A DNA stretch of 64,000 nt from Verrucomicrobiaceae bacterium (GTDB lineage Bacteria; Verrucomicrobiota; Verrucomicrobiia; Verrucomicrobiales; Verrucomicrobiaceae): NCBI GenBank assembly GCA_016795365.1, contig JAEUHN010000046.1:107168-171167 (forward strand), read 5' to 3'. Positions 35,801 to 42,696 of this stretch are shown piece after piece. The number at the start of each line of letters is the position of its first letter. The first letter of the stretch is position 1. Both the position numbers and the translations under genes were made by a program. The notes under the pieces are model-generated. The model worked only from the letters and a program-made list of their open reading frames with translations, did not search any database and had not been told where the DNA came from.

Positions 35801-36848
35801 GAAATCGGGAGTAGCGTTCGACTACGAGCACCGCACGCATGACGGGCGCACCTTCAAGCTCGTGCTCACACCGTGCTGGCTGCCGATAAAGCCGACACCG
35901 ACCACATCCCTCAATGGCACTATGAAAGACGACGACCTCAAGCAACTCAGTGTGCAAGCCTTTGATCAGACGCCGGGCAGATATTGGCGCAAACTCGCCG
36001 ATGTGCGGCGCTTTCGGGAGGCGGCCTTACTCATTGAGCGTTACCTGGAACTGCATGCCGAACTGAGTCGTGCGGATGCGGTGAACCTCCACTTCCATGC
36101 GGGGCAGTGCTGGGCGTTTTGCAGTGGCGGCGATGCCAAAGAAGAGCACGCGAGGCTGGTCAAGGCGATCAAACATCTGGAGCTGAGCAAGGTCGACACG
36201 TCAGAAGTCGCGAATGGCAGTCTGCTCTGGCGGGCTTACGTGGATGGCACGATGGGGTTCCTGATGGGGAAGCGCGACATGCTGCTAGCTGCCCGCGACG
36301 AGGTGGCGAAGGGCGACGAGGCCAACAAGGCGAATCTTGCCGTGCTCGACCGTCTGATTGCTAACCTCGACAAGCCGTATGTCGAGGCCTATGAGGCGAA
36401 GGACCAGGATCACAAAAAGCTCAGCGCTGACTGCTTCAACCGCGTCTGGGAACTGCTCGATAAGAAGCAGCGCACACCGGAGGGCGACGAGCGCATGATC
36501 ACGCTCGCCCACGCATCTCTGGCGCACTGGCGGTTGCGGGAGGATTGCACGGATCGGAATCTCTTCATCGGCTGCTGGCAGATCTCGCGCGTGTATGCGG
36601 TGCTGCGTAAGGGCGAGAGCGCCAAGCATTACGGCGAGCTGTGCCTGAGTGTGAGCAGCAAGGAGCCGCCCTTTTACCTCGCCTATGCGCACGAGGCGCT
36701 GGCGCACGCGGCCTTGCTAAACCGGCAGCGCGATGTGTTCGATCATCATATCTCCGAGGCAAGGGCGCTCGTGGCGCAGGTCATGAATGCGGACGAAAAG
36801 ATGCTGATCGAAGGCGACCTCACATCGCTGACGTGGCCTGCGGAGTGA
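32898..36848 (+). CDS. kinase - polytopic membrane - secretin-like - TPR-like fusion (pair 4)
   Basis: A 1316-residue protein. A zinc ribbon (CPQCG, CPRCVF) and a complete Ser/Thr kinase (GRGGMG, HRD 178-180, DFG 198-200) open it. About nine membrane spans follow between ~335 and 750, interrupted by a loop carrying a second zinc-ribbon-like cluster (CECGH at ~532, CPACH at ~559). Beyond the last span, ~815-985 resembles a bacterial secretin: an N1-like segment (TNSIVLIQGHALSQAARAKL then EQVYVQGEIAEV) followed by VLSRPSVFGLMSEPMVFTCG. The last ~300 residues are helical and TPR-like (LSADCFNRVWELLDKKQRTP, LAHASLAHWRL, YAHEALAHAALLNRQRDVF). Whether the secretin-like part can oligomerise is unknown; it is shorter than a real secretin. 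Confidence 0.85.
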   Translation: MTPSSPSTCPQCGAAIPEAAEHGLCPRCVFAKAMQPTVDATMPLPPGIDAVREAFPHLEVIELIGRGGMGSVFKARQPQLDRFVALKILPTVLAEQPGFSERFQREAQALAKLSHPHIVTVHDFGRVGAFYFLLMEFVDGVNLRQLLQTKKLTPKEALSIVPPVCDALQCAHDHGIVHRDIKPENLLIDKAGTVKIADFGIAKMVERTSEFIASDDEATNLEVRFTSPLGTPAYAAPEQVKGNADHRADIYSLGVVLYEMLTGERPKEAITPPSKRVQVDIRIDEIVLRALEKMPELRFATAAEFRTQVEAATRSIRKAVMPEDGANRSGDVWPDGIIIFIFLLMGTFSVGSMMRELFVPSPLELIVLALVSGGLAKWWMGRKRARNRVGVPISQFARSRTLREEIAAHLTPAETREAMMLGGLFGIWNAVTCFGPFFSFMFLSSPWNWIIGIGVLIIGLSFYPFFRRLNVQFMCRTEHAKKLGITPEDLRLFDAKEPPQGLSSTQRFFHKWLPAHWFEAMKVESQAWHLVCECGHATSVWDRGGIRYGASGTPKKLMSCPACHRTTWHRTEWHGEGGPSNPAKGSGHVLAVNAAVWVALSLAGLWVTLFVNVIHYGMSGTAPFMLLASLLATAPLGAAVFRGRWLRAFAWSAFILALPCVLIAGFFAYAMEGETGGWHPNPVEALVVPISFVGAVCFPVAGIILWRARRPLGVKMGCVGWMITTVLLSLATIFTIRSASLAWLPPVARAVQVDWLKSRLAELTDSLRHLSEAKRGETIEPMSAASNDPRRSVSTGPSARAPQQADDVVAVSLQYMEASRARDALVAEDAAFAQVIRGVNEQTNSIVLIQGHALSQAARAKLGALDRCPEQVYVQGEIAEVIHDAQGVSTARVLSRPSVFGLMSEPMVFTCGPWEKSKADVKLTFRLLPTLQRQPDGTALTAISGFVTESSSGQPATERTTPLATVTVKSGVAFDYEHRTHDGRTFKLVLTPCWLPIKPTPTTSLNGTMKDDDLKQLSVQAFDQTPGRYWRKLADVRRFREAALLIERYLELHAELSRADAVNLHFHAGQCWAFCSGGDAKEEHARLVKAIKHLELSKVDTSEVANGSLLWRAYVDGTMGFLMGKRDMLLAARDEVAKGDEANKANLAVLDRLIANLDKPYVEAYEAKDQDHKKLSADCFNRVWELLDKKQRTPEGDERMITLAHASLAHWRLREDCTDRNLFIGCWQISRVYAVLRKGESAKHYGELCLSVSSKEPPFYLAYAHEALAHAALLNRQRDVFDHHISEARALVAQVMNADEKMLIEGDLTSLTWPAE
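33515..33569. repeat. paired palindrome in the kinase 4 activation loop
   Basis: A decayed first unit (GCGAACTTCCGAGTTCAT) and a perfect 18-bp palindrome ACGAACTTGGAAGTTCGT (33552-33569) flank ~19 bases. They are in frame between DFG and APE and encode ERTSEF...TNLEVRF. Confidence 0.72.
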
Positions 36849-36877
36849 CACGTGCCGCATCTTGAGTCGTTGCGTTA

Positions 36878-37954
36878 TTATGAGGACAACCCCGCATCCG
36901 CGAGGCGCTCGTTCAGATCGTGCAGCACCAGCTTGTCCACGATGTCGTCGATCTTGCCCTCGACGAAGCTCTCCAGGTTGTAGAGCGTGGTCTCGATGCG
37001 GTGATCGGTGATGCGGTTCTGCGGGTAGTTGTAGGTGCGAATCTTTTCTTCACGTCCACCGCTGCCGATCAGGCTGCGACGATGGGCGGAATACTTCTCG
37101 GCCTCCTCCTGCTGCTTCTTCTCGAGCAAACGCGAGCGTAGAATCGTGATGGCCTTCTCCTTGTTCTTGATCTGGGAGCGACCGTCCTGACAGCGCACGA
37201 TGGTGCCGGTGGGAATATGCATCACCTGCACGGCGGAGTCGGTGGTATTCACGCCCTGACCGCCTGCACCGGATGAGCGGCTGACTTCGATGCGGAGGTC
37301 GTTGGGATTGATTTCAAGATCGACTTCTTGGGCTTCCGGCAGCGCGGCGACCGTGGCTGCGGAGGTATGGATGCGTCCCTGCGCCTCGGTGGCGGGCACG
37401 CGTTGCACGCGATGCACGCCGCTTTCGAATCGAAGGGTGCGGAACACGTCTTCACCACTCACCTTGAACACGACTTCCTTGAAGCCGCCCGCTGCAGACG
37501 CATTGCTTTCGAGAGGTTCCACCTTCCAGCCACGGATGTCGGCATAGCGGCAATACATGCGGTAGAGATCGCCTGCAAAAATCGCGGCCTCATCGCCGCC
37601 GGTGCCCGCGCGGATTTCCATGATCACATCACGGCCTTCCAGCGGATCGGGCGGCAGGATGGACATCTGCACCGCGGTCTCCAGAGAGGCGAGTTGCTTC
37701 TCCAGGACGGGCACTTCGGCCTGCGCCATCTCGGCGAGTTCGTCGTTGCCCTTGGCCATCTCGCGATTCTCCTCGAGTTCCTTGACCACCTTCTGATAGG
37801 CATCCCAGTCCTTGATCAGTTTCTGCAGGGACCGGTGCTCGCGCATGAACTCACCCGCCTTCTTCGCGTCATCGTAGAAGTTGGGGTGGGACATGAAGCT
37901 CTCCAGTTCGTCGAGGCGAAGGCGCTTTTTGTCGATGATGGGACCGTATTGCAT
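36878..37954 (-). CDS. prfA: peptide chain release factor 1
   Basis: A 358-residue RF1 that recognises UAA and UAG and triggers peptidyl-tRNA hydrolysis. The codon-recognition tripeptide PAT is at 187-189 and the catalytic GGQ at 231-233. The start is placed at MQYGPIIDKKRLRLDELE; the longer in-frame extension to 38032 would translate through a terminator hairpin and lacks family support. It lies downstream of rpmE on the same strand, an arrangement seen in many bacteria, but the prmC methyltransferase that often follows is absent here. Confidence 0.96.
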   Translation of the reverse strand: MQYGPIIDKKRLRLDELESFMSHPNFYDDAKKAGEFMREHRSLQKLIKDWDAYQKVVKELEENREMAKGNDELAEMAQAEVPVLEKQLASLETAVQMSILPPDPLEGRDVIMEIRAGTGGDEAAIFAGDLYRMYCRYADIRGWKVEPLESNASAAGGFKEVVFKVSGEDVFRTLRFESGVHRVQRVPATEAQGRIHTSAATVAALPEAQEVDLEINPNDLRIEVSRSSGAGGQGVNTTDSAVQVMHIPTGTIVRCQDGRSQIKNKEKAITILRSRLLEKKQQEEAEKYSAHRRSLIGSGGREEKIRTYNYPQNRITDHRIETTLYNLESFVEGKIDDIVDKLVLHDLNERLADAGLSS

Positions 37955-37995
37955 GAGAAGGGGAGAATCGGAGGAAAGACGCAGGCCCTGGGGCC

Positions 37996-38038
37996 AAAGA
38001 AAAACGGTGTCGCGCTCGGAGAGCACAGACACCGTTTA
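37996..38038 (-). terminator. intrinsic terminator between rpmE and prfA
   Basis: Read on the minus strand, AAACGGTGTC pairs with GACACCGTTT around an inner stem (TGTGCTC with GAGCGC, one wobble), followed directly by a TTTTTCTTT tract. It lies 25 bases after the rpmE stop and ~40 bases before prfA, so it should end most rpmE transcripts or attenuate prfA. Confidence 0.8.
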
Positions 38039-38062
38039 CGTTGAGAGAAAAAACTGAGGTCG

Positions 38063-38308
38063 CTAGGAAGCGGAAGCCTTGCCGAGCTTTGGAGCTGCGC
38101 GACGGGCGTTCATCGATCCATAGCGCTGGGAGAACTTGTCGATTCGGCCGGCGGTATCGATGAAGCGGGTTTCGCCAGTGAAGAACGGATGGCAGGCGGC
38201 GCAGATACCGATCTTGATGTTCTGCTTGGTGGAACGCGTCTGATACACGGTGCCGCAGGTGCAGGAGATCGTCGTTTCGTGAGTGGTAGGATGGATGTCT
38301 GGCTTCAT
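38063..38308 (-). CDS. rpmE: 50S ribosomal protein L31
   Basis: An 81-residue L31 with the zinc-binding cysteines of the C+ type (CTC near residue 17 and CAAC near 36) and the conserved [25 protein letters not shown] block. The C-terminus is extended by an Ala/Lys-rich tail. It is the first gene of the rpmE-prfA pair, separated by a terminator. Confidence 0.95.
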   Translation of the reverse strand: MKPDIHPTTHETTISCTCGTVYQTRSTKQNIKIGICAACHPFFTGETRFIDTAGRIDKFSQRYGSMNARRAAPKLGKASAS

Positions 38309-38426
38309 GGGATTCGAGGCTCACGTGGTCCGGGGTGGGGAATCCAAAATCCCCGGAGCGTGGGGCGGGCACATTAGGGGACTCATGCGAAGGGTCAACG
38401 AGAAAGTCGATCCTCTTGATCCTTCG

Positions 38427-39284
38427 TCAGGGCTGGGGCTTGGCAGGAAGATCGGGCACCTTGTCGGGCTGGAAGTCGAGCACATCCTGATGGGTGCGCA
38501 GGGCCTGACGAGCTTGGTCGAAGAACTTGCTCAGATCCTCGGCGTTGGCCTGATTCTTGTCGTCGATCAATGCGTAGAGCTTCTTCACATACTCATCGCC
38601 ATTGAGTCCGACGGCGGCCATCTTCTTCTGGGCGGATGAGTAAACGGTGGAGAACTGACCCTGAGCAGCGGTGAAGGCCTGGCGGGCACCTTCGCTGCGA
38701 TAGTATTCCTTCTCGGCCTCGCGGAACTCCTTGTTAAACATGCGCTTGAAGAAGCCGAAGTTGCTCTCGGGCTTGCTCGTGCTCATCGCGGCCTGCTTCG
38801 AGAGGAAATCCTCTAGCTGACGGAACTCCTGGAAGGGCTTTTGGTATTCCTTTTGGAGGAACGAGATGCCGGTGGCGATGACCGCGAGCTTTTCCACTTC
38901 GGCCTTGGACACCGACTGCCCGGCCTTTACTCGCGTTTCCAGGGCGTTGATGTAGTCGATGGTCTTCTTGTTGCCGTCGAAGATGGACTCGAACTCCTTG
39001 AAGGCAGTCGCCATCTTCGTTTGCTGATCTTTGCGGAGGGAATCAACACGCTTCTCGAAGTCTTCGGACATCGATTTGATAACGCGCTCGTGCTCGGCCT
39101 GCCGTGCGGTGAGCACTTGTTCCGAGTCGGCCTTCAGGCGCTCCAGGGCGCGGGCATGGGACTCTTTGAGTTCAGAGATCGTGTTGCGATGCTGTTCGTT
39201 CGTCTGCCAGAACCGGTAGCCGAGACCGGCAAGGCCCAGCACGGCGGCTGCAAAAAGGGTGGCGAGGATCTTGGTGGCATTCAT
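38427..39284 (-). CDS. membrane-anchored coiled-coil protein of unknown function
   Basis: About 285 residues, starting at MNATKILATLFAAAVLG; this gives a single N-terminal membrane anchor or uncleaved signal. Residues ~35-130 form a long coiled coil (SELKESHARALERLKADSEQ; EDFEKRVDSLRKDQQTKM). The rest is helical, with no recognised catalytic motif. It stands between rpmE (same strand) and tRNA-Asp (opposite strand). Envelope spacing or scaffold roles are possible but unsupported. Confidence 0.65.
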   Translation of the reverse strand: MNATKILATLFAAAVLGLAGLGYRFWQTNEQHRNTISELKESHARALERLKADSEQVLTARQAEHERVIKSMSEDFEKRVDSLRKDQQTKMATAFKEFESIFDGNKKTIDYINALETRVKAGQSVSKAEVEKLAVIATGISFLQKEYQKPFQEFRQLEDFLSKQAAMSTSKPESNFGFFKRMFNKEFREAEKEYYRSEGARQAFTAAQGQFSTVYSSAQKKMAAVGLNGDEYVKKLYALIDDKNQANAEDLSKFFDQARQALRTHQDVLDFQPDKVPDLPAKPQP

Positions 39285-39504
39285 AGAGGTGATGGGTTGA
39301 CACAAGCAAGATACGAGCCGCGCTGTCAATCCATTCGATGCCTAGCGGCTCCAGACCTTGTCTCGCAATCGATGAACACGCTTTCGCAATTGAAGCAGCC
39401 GCGAACCATCCATGGGTGCGCTCGAAAAAACTTCATTCCAATCGAGATTTCTCGTTGCCAGATCACCACTCACGATTACTATCGCGGCCCTTCCAACTGG
39501 TCAT

Positions 39505-39580
39505 GGAGCGGTAGCTCAATGGTTAGAGCGCTGCCCTGTCACGGCAGAGGTTGCGGGTTCGAGTCCCGTCCGTTCCGCCA
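39505..39580 (+). tRNA. tRNA-Asp (GTC)
   Basis: A 76-nt cloverleaf with encoded CCA. The acceptor stem GGAGCGG pairs with CCGTTCC (one G-U). The D arm is GCTC/GAGC, the anticodon stem CTGCC/GGCAG with loop CTGTCAC gives anticodon GTC, and the T arm is GCGGG-TTCGAGT-CCCGT. The discriminator is G, as expected for Asp. Confidence 0.97.
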
Positions 39581-39597
39581 GTGGAATTATCAAACAA

Positions 39598-39623
39598 AGC
39601 GAGCCCAAAAGGCTCGCTTTTTT
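39598..39623 (+). terminator. intrinsic terminator after tRNA-Asp
   Basis: AGCGAGCC pairs perfectly with GGCTCGCT around a CAAAA loop and is followed by six T residues. It begins 18 bases after the tRNA. Confidence 0.9.
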
Positions 39624-39660
39624 GTTTGCTCCAATGGCTCGCCTTCGCCCATGCTCCCGC

Positions 39661-39990
39661 ATGATCACGCACCGCGAACCCACCACCTTCGAGACCCGCG
39701 TTTATGACGCCATCCGCTGCATCCCGCGTGGCAAGGTGACCACGTATGCCGCACTCGGTCGCATGATCGGCTGCCGATCATCGCAGGCCATCGGCCAGGC
39801 CTTGAAACGCAACCCCTTCGCTCCCGATGCTCCCTGCCATCGCGTGATCAAAAGCGACCTCACCCTCGGCGGCTTCAGCGGCGAACGCACAGGTCCTGAG
39901 ACGCTCCGTAAACTCAAGCTCCTCGAAGCCGAAGGCGTGCGCTTTGACAAAGGCAGGCTCGTCGATGGATCGCGCGTGTGGGAAACGTGA
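39661..39990 (+). CDS. O6-alkylguanine-DNA alkyltransferase-like protein
   Basis: A 109-residue protein consisting of the MGMT DNA-binding/active-site domain only. It has RVYDAIRCIPRGKVTTYAALGRMIGC, the acceptor motif PCHRVI with the reactive cysteine (alkyltransferase-like proteins have Trp there), and GGFSGERTGPETLRKLKLLEAEGV. Start at MITHREPTTFETRV; a start at 39634 is possible, while longer frames run through the tRNA. The short length, lacking the N-terminal Ada/MGMT domain, suggests a minimal repair enzyme or a damage-signalling homologue. It is transcribed away from the tRNA terminator. Confidence 0.88.
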   Translation: MITHREPTTFETRVYDAIRCIPRGKVTTYAALGRMIGCRSSQAIGQALKRNPFAPDAPCHRVIKSDLTLGGFSGERTGPETLRKLKLLEAEGVRFDKGRLVDGSRVWET

Positions 39991-39996
39991 GGGAGC

Positions 39997-40090
39997 AGAG
40001 CATCAGATCGAAAGAGCTACCGAGCGATAGAAGCAGGGCCGTCAGAGGCGTTCGTTCTTCAGTTCTATCGCTCTAGAGTTCTCATGCTCT
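39997..40090. repeat. 94-bp palindromic element
   Basis: The outer arms are AGAGCAT and ATGCTCT; inner arms GAGCGATAGAA and TTCTATCGCTC are exact complements. It fills the spacer between the alkyltransferase and PIG-L genes and may terminate transcription. Its size and layout resemble the element at 31975-32070, but the sequence differs. Confidence 0.75.
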
Positions 40091-40106
40091 AAACATCTTC
40101 CCCACC

Positions 40107-40895
40107 ATGCCCTCCGCCATCGCCATCACCGCACATCCTGACGACATTGAATTCCGCGCTGCGGGCACGCTCTTGCTGCTGAAGGAGAGGGGCTGGGACA
40201 TTCATTACTTCAACCTCGCGCGTGGCAACTGCGGCAGTGTGCAATACGACAACGAGACCACCGCGCGCATCCGGCTTGAGGAGGCTCAGAACGCGGCACG
40301 CATCTTGGGGGCCACGTTTTATCCGCCGATCGTGAACGACATGGAGGTCGTCTATAGCGTGGAACTCATGCGCAAGGTCTCGGCGGTGATCCGGCAGGCG
40401 AAGGCGAACATCGTGCTCACTCACGCGCCTGCCGATTACATGGAGGACCACATGAATACCTGCCGCCTCGCGGTTTCGGCGGCGTTCACACATGGCATGC
40501 CGAACTGGCAAAGCGATCCGCCAGAGCCCACGTATGATGGCGATGTCGTCGTTTATCATGCACTGCCGCATGGTCTGCGCGATGGCTTGCGCCAGCGCAT
40601 TCATGCGGGCTCGTATGTGAACACCACGCGTGTCGAGTCGATCAAGCGCGAAGCCCTCGCGGCGCATGTGAGCCAGAAGCATTGGCTGGATGTGAGCCAG
40701 GGCATGGACTCGTATCTCGTGTCGATGGACGAAGCCTCGCGCGAAGTGGGCAAGCTCTCGGGCAAGTTCGAGTGCGCGGAGGGCTGGCGCAGGCATCTGC
40801 ATCTGGGCTTTGCCTCGCGCGACATCGATCCGCTCAAGGACGCGCTCGGCGATGACTGCCTGATCAACGAGGCGTATGAGGCTTCGCTGGAATGA
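40107..40895 (+). CDS. PIG-L/LmbE family deacetylase
   Basis: A 262-residue zinc-dependent deacetylase. The zinc motif HPDD appears at residues 10-13 (ITAHPDDIEF), and the second site is APADYMEDHMNTCRLAV. The RLEEAQNAARILGATFY block is also typical. Family members deacetylate N-acetylglucosamine-containing sugars or conjugates (MshB, BshB, LmbE). The substrate here cannot be told from sequence or neighbours; no bacillithiol or mycothiol gene adjoins. Likely cytoplasmic, with no signal peptide. Confidence 0.9.
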   Translation: MPSAIAITAHPDDIEFRAAGTLLLLKERGWDIHYFNLARGNCGSVQYDNETTARIRLEEAQNAARILGATFYPPIVNDMEVVYSVELMRKVSAVIRQAKANIVLTHAPADYMEDHMNTCRLAVSAAFTHGMPNWQSDPPEPTYDGDVVVYHALPHGLRDGLRQRIHAGSYVNTTRVESIKREALAAHVSQKHWLDVSQGMDSYLVSMDEASREVGKLSGKFECAEGWRRHLHLGFASRDIDPLKDALGDDCLINEAYEASLE

Positions 40896-40960
40896 CCCAT
40901 TCGTCCTATCAGTCCCCTTTGTCCCATCCGTCCGATCCAACGTGGAGCCCGCAGGGCATC

Positions 40961-40999
40961 GAGTAAGAGTAGGAGTAAGAGGATGAGTATGACTCAAGC
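40961..40999 (+). repeat. half-copy related to the 31975 palindrome
   Basis: GAGTAAGAGTAGGAGTAAGA followed by GGATGAGTATGACTCAAGC resembles the right arm of the 31975-32070 element, including the following GTTCA; the other arm is missing. Confidence 0.55.
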
Positions 41000-41091
41000 G
41001 TTCACAGCGCTGGGACGAGATGATGCCGGTGCTCAACGGTTGAATCGCACTTGCCTCGCCGCATCGTGTCGGACAGGTTTGCGGCAAACCC

Positions 41092-42696
41092 ATGAGCGAT
41101 CAGAAACCCGAACCTCCACCGCCGGGCACAGCGGAAGAGATCACCAAGAAGCTCGAGGACTTCATCAAGAACAGCCTCGGCGGTCAGGTGCTGTTTACGA
41201 AGCTCGAACGCCCTGGCCGCGAGCCGGAGCCCGAAGAACCGGAGGAAACGCCGGTCGTGGACGTGGCTTCGGTCTTCGATTTCAAGCTGAAGCCCGCTGA
41301 CATCAAGGCGCATCTCGACCGCTTTGTGATCCGTCAGGACGAGGCGAAGAAGGTGCTGGCCACGGCCGTGTGCGATCACTACAACCACGCGCGGATGCTG
41401 CGCGAGCATCACGAGCGCGGCGACGGCGGCCACCTGGAATTCTCGAAGCAAAACGTGCTCATCATTGGCCCCACGGGCGTGGGCAAGACCTACCTCGTGA
41501 AGCACATCGCCGACCTTGTCGGCGTGCCGTTCGTGAAGGCAGACGCGACCAAGTTCAGCGAGACCGGCTACGTCGGAGCCGATGTGGATGACTTGGTGCG
41601 CGATCTCGTGTCGAAGGCGAATGGCAACGTCGAACTCGCGGAGCACGGCATCATTTACCTCGATGAAGTCGATAAGATCGCCACGCTGGGCGACCGCATG
41701 GGCCGCGATGTGAGCGGGCGCGGCGTGCAGACCGCGATGCTGAAGCTGATGGAGGAGACCGAAGTCCCGCTCTATCCGCCGAATGACATCCGCGCGCAGA
41801 TGAATGCGATGTTCAGCATGAAGCGAGGCACCAAGCCGCAGCGCGAGGTGGTCAACACGCGCAACATTCTCTTCATCGTCAGCGGCGCGTTCTCGGGCTT
41901 GGAGAAAGTCATCGAGAAGCGCTCGGCGAAAGCCACGCTGGGCTTCGTCGCCGCGATCACCGAGAAGCCGACGAGCGAGAGCTTGTTCAAGCAAGTGCGC
42001 ACGCAGGACATCATCGAATATGGCTTCGAGGCCGAGTTCGTCGGTCGTCTGCCCGTGCGCGTCGTCTGCGAGTCGCTCACCGCCGACGACTTGTTCCTCA
42101 TCATGAAGAACAGCGAAGGCAGCCTCATTCGCCAGTTCGAGCGCGAGTTCTCCGCCTACGGTGTGCGTGCTACGTTTGAAGACGATGCAATGCGCGAGAT
42201 CGCCACGCGTGCCGCCGAGGAAAAGACTGGCGCACGCGGACTCGTGACCGCGTGGGAAAAGGTGCTGCGCGACTTCAAGTTCGAGCTGCCCAGCCTGGGC
42301 CTGCCCGACCTCACGGTCACCGCTGCCGTCGTCAAAGATCCAGCCGCCGCGCTCGCGCAGTGTCACGAGGACGCGAAGGCTTTCCAAACCGATGTGCGCG
42401 CCAACGAAGTGCAAGCCTACGCCGAGGCGTTCAAGCGCGAGCACGGCATGGAACTCGTCTTCGCCACCGACGCGGTGCGCTCGATCATCGAGCGCGTCGA
42501 ACGCGAAGGCACGACCGTCGATGCCTTGTGCAAGCGACTGTTCCGCGACTTCCCCTTTGGCCTCCAGCTCGTCTCGCGCAACAACGGTGCGACCAGCTTT
42601 CTCCTGCATCGCGAGGCGGTGGAGAACGCCGATGCATGGCTCAGCACTCTCGTGGCCCAATCCTACCGCGAAGCTCACTCGACACCCGCTGCATGA
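41092..42696 (+). CDS. ClpX-like AAA+ ATPase without the ClpX zinc-binding domain
   Basis: A 534-residue protein. After an acidic/proline-rich N-terminus lies a ClpX/HslU-type AAA+ core: LKPADIKAHLDRFVIRQDEAKKVL, Walker A GPTGVGKT, a GYVGADVDDLVRDL block, Walker B IIYLDEVDKIA, and sensor residues near SGARGL-like EEKTGARGL. The N-terminal zinc domain that binds ClpX adaptors is missing and the C-terminus is ~100 residues longer. The loop that docks ClpP in ClpX (IGF) is present as LGF (KATLGF), so partnering with ClpP is possible. It overlaps the next gene by four bases (ATGA), implying a coupled function. No clpP is nearby. Confidence 0.87.
   Translation: MSDQKPEPPPPGTAEEITKKLEDFIKNSLGGQVLFTKLERPGREPEPEEPEETPVVDVASVFDFKLKPADIKAHLDRFVIRQDEAKKVLATAVCDHYNHARMLREHHERGDGGHLEFSKQNVLIIGPTGVGKTYLVKHIADLVGVPFVKADATKFSETGYVGADVDDLVRDLVSKANGNVELAEHGIIYLDEVDKIATLGDRMGRDVSGRGVQTAMLKLMEETEVPLYPPNDIRAQMNAMFSMKRGTKPQREVVNTRNILFIVSGAFSGLEKVIEKRSAKATLGFVAAITEKPTSESLFKQVRTQDIIEYGFEAEFVGRLPVRVVCESLTADDLFLIMKNSEGSLIRQFEREFSAYGVRATFEDDAMREIATRAAEEKTGARGLVTAWEKVLRDFKFELPSLGLPDLTVTAAVVKDPAAALAQCHEDAKAFQTDVRANEVQAYAEAFKREHGMELVFATDAVRSIIERVEREGTTVDALCKRLFRDFPFGLQLVSRNNGATSFLLHREAVENADAWLSTLVAQSYREAHSTPAA

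Noticed and set aside
39412..39660. N-terminal extension of the alkyltransferase
   Set aside because: It would translate through tRNA-Asp and its terminator.
42252..42692. In-frame extension of the cyclase-like protein
   Set aside because: It overlaps the ClpX-like gene in another frame for 440 bases; the ATGA overlap at 42693 gives a proper membrane-anchor start.
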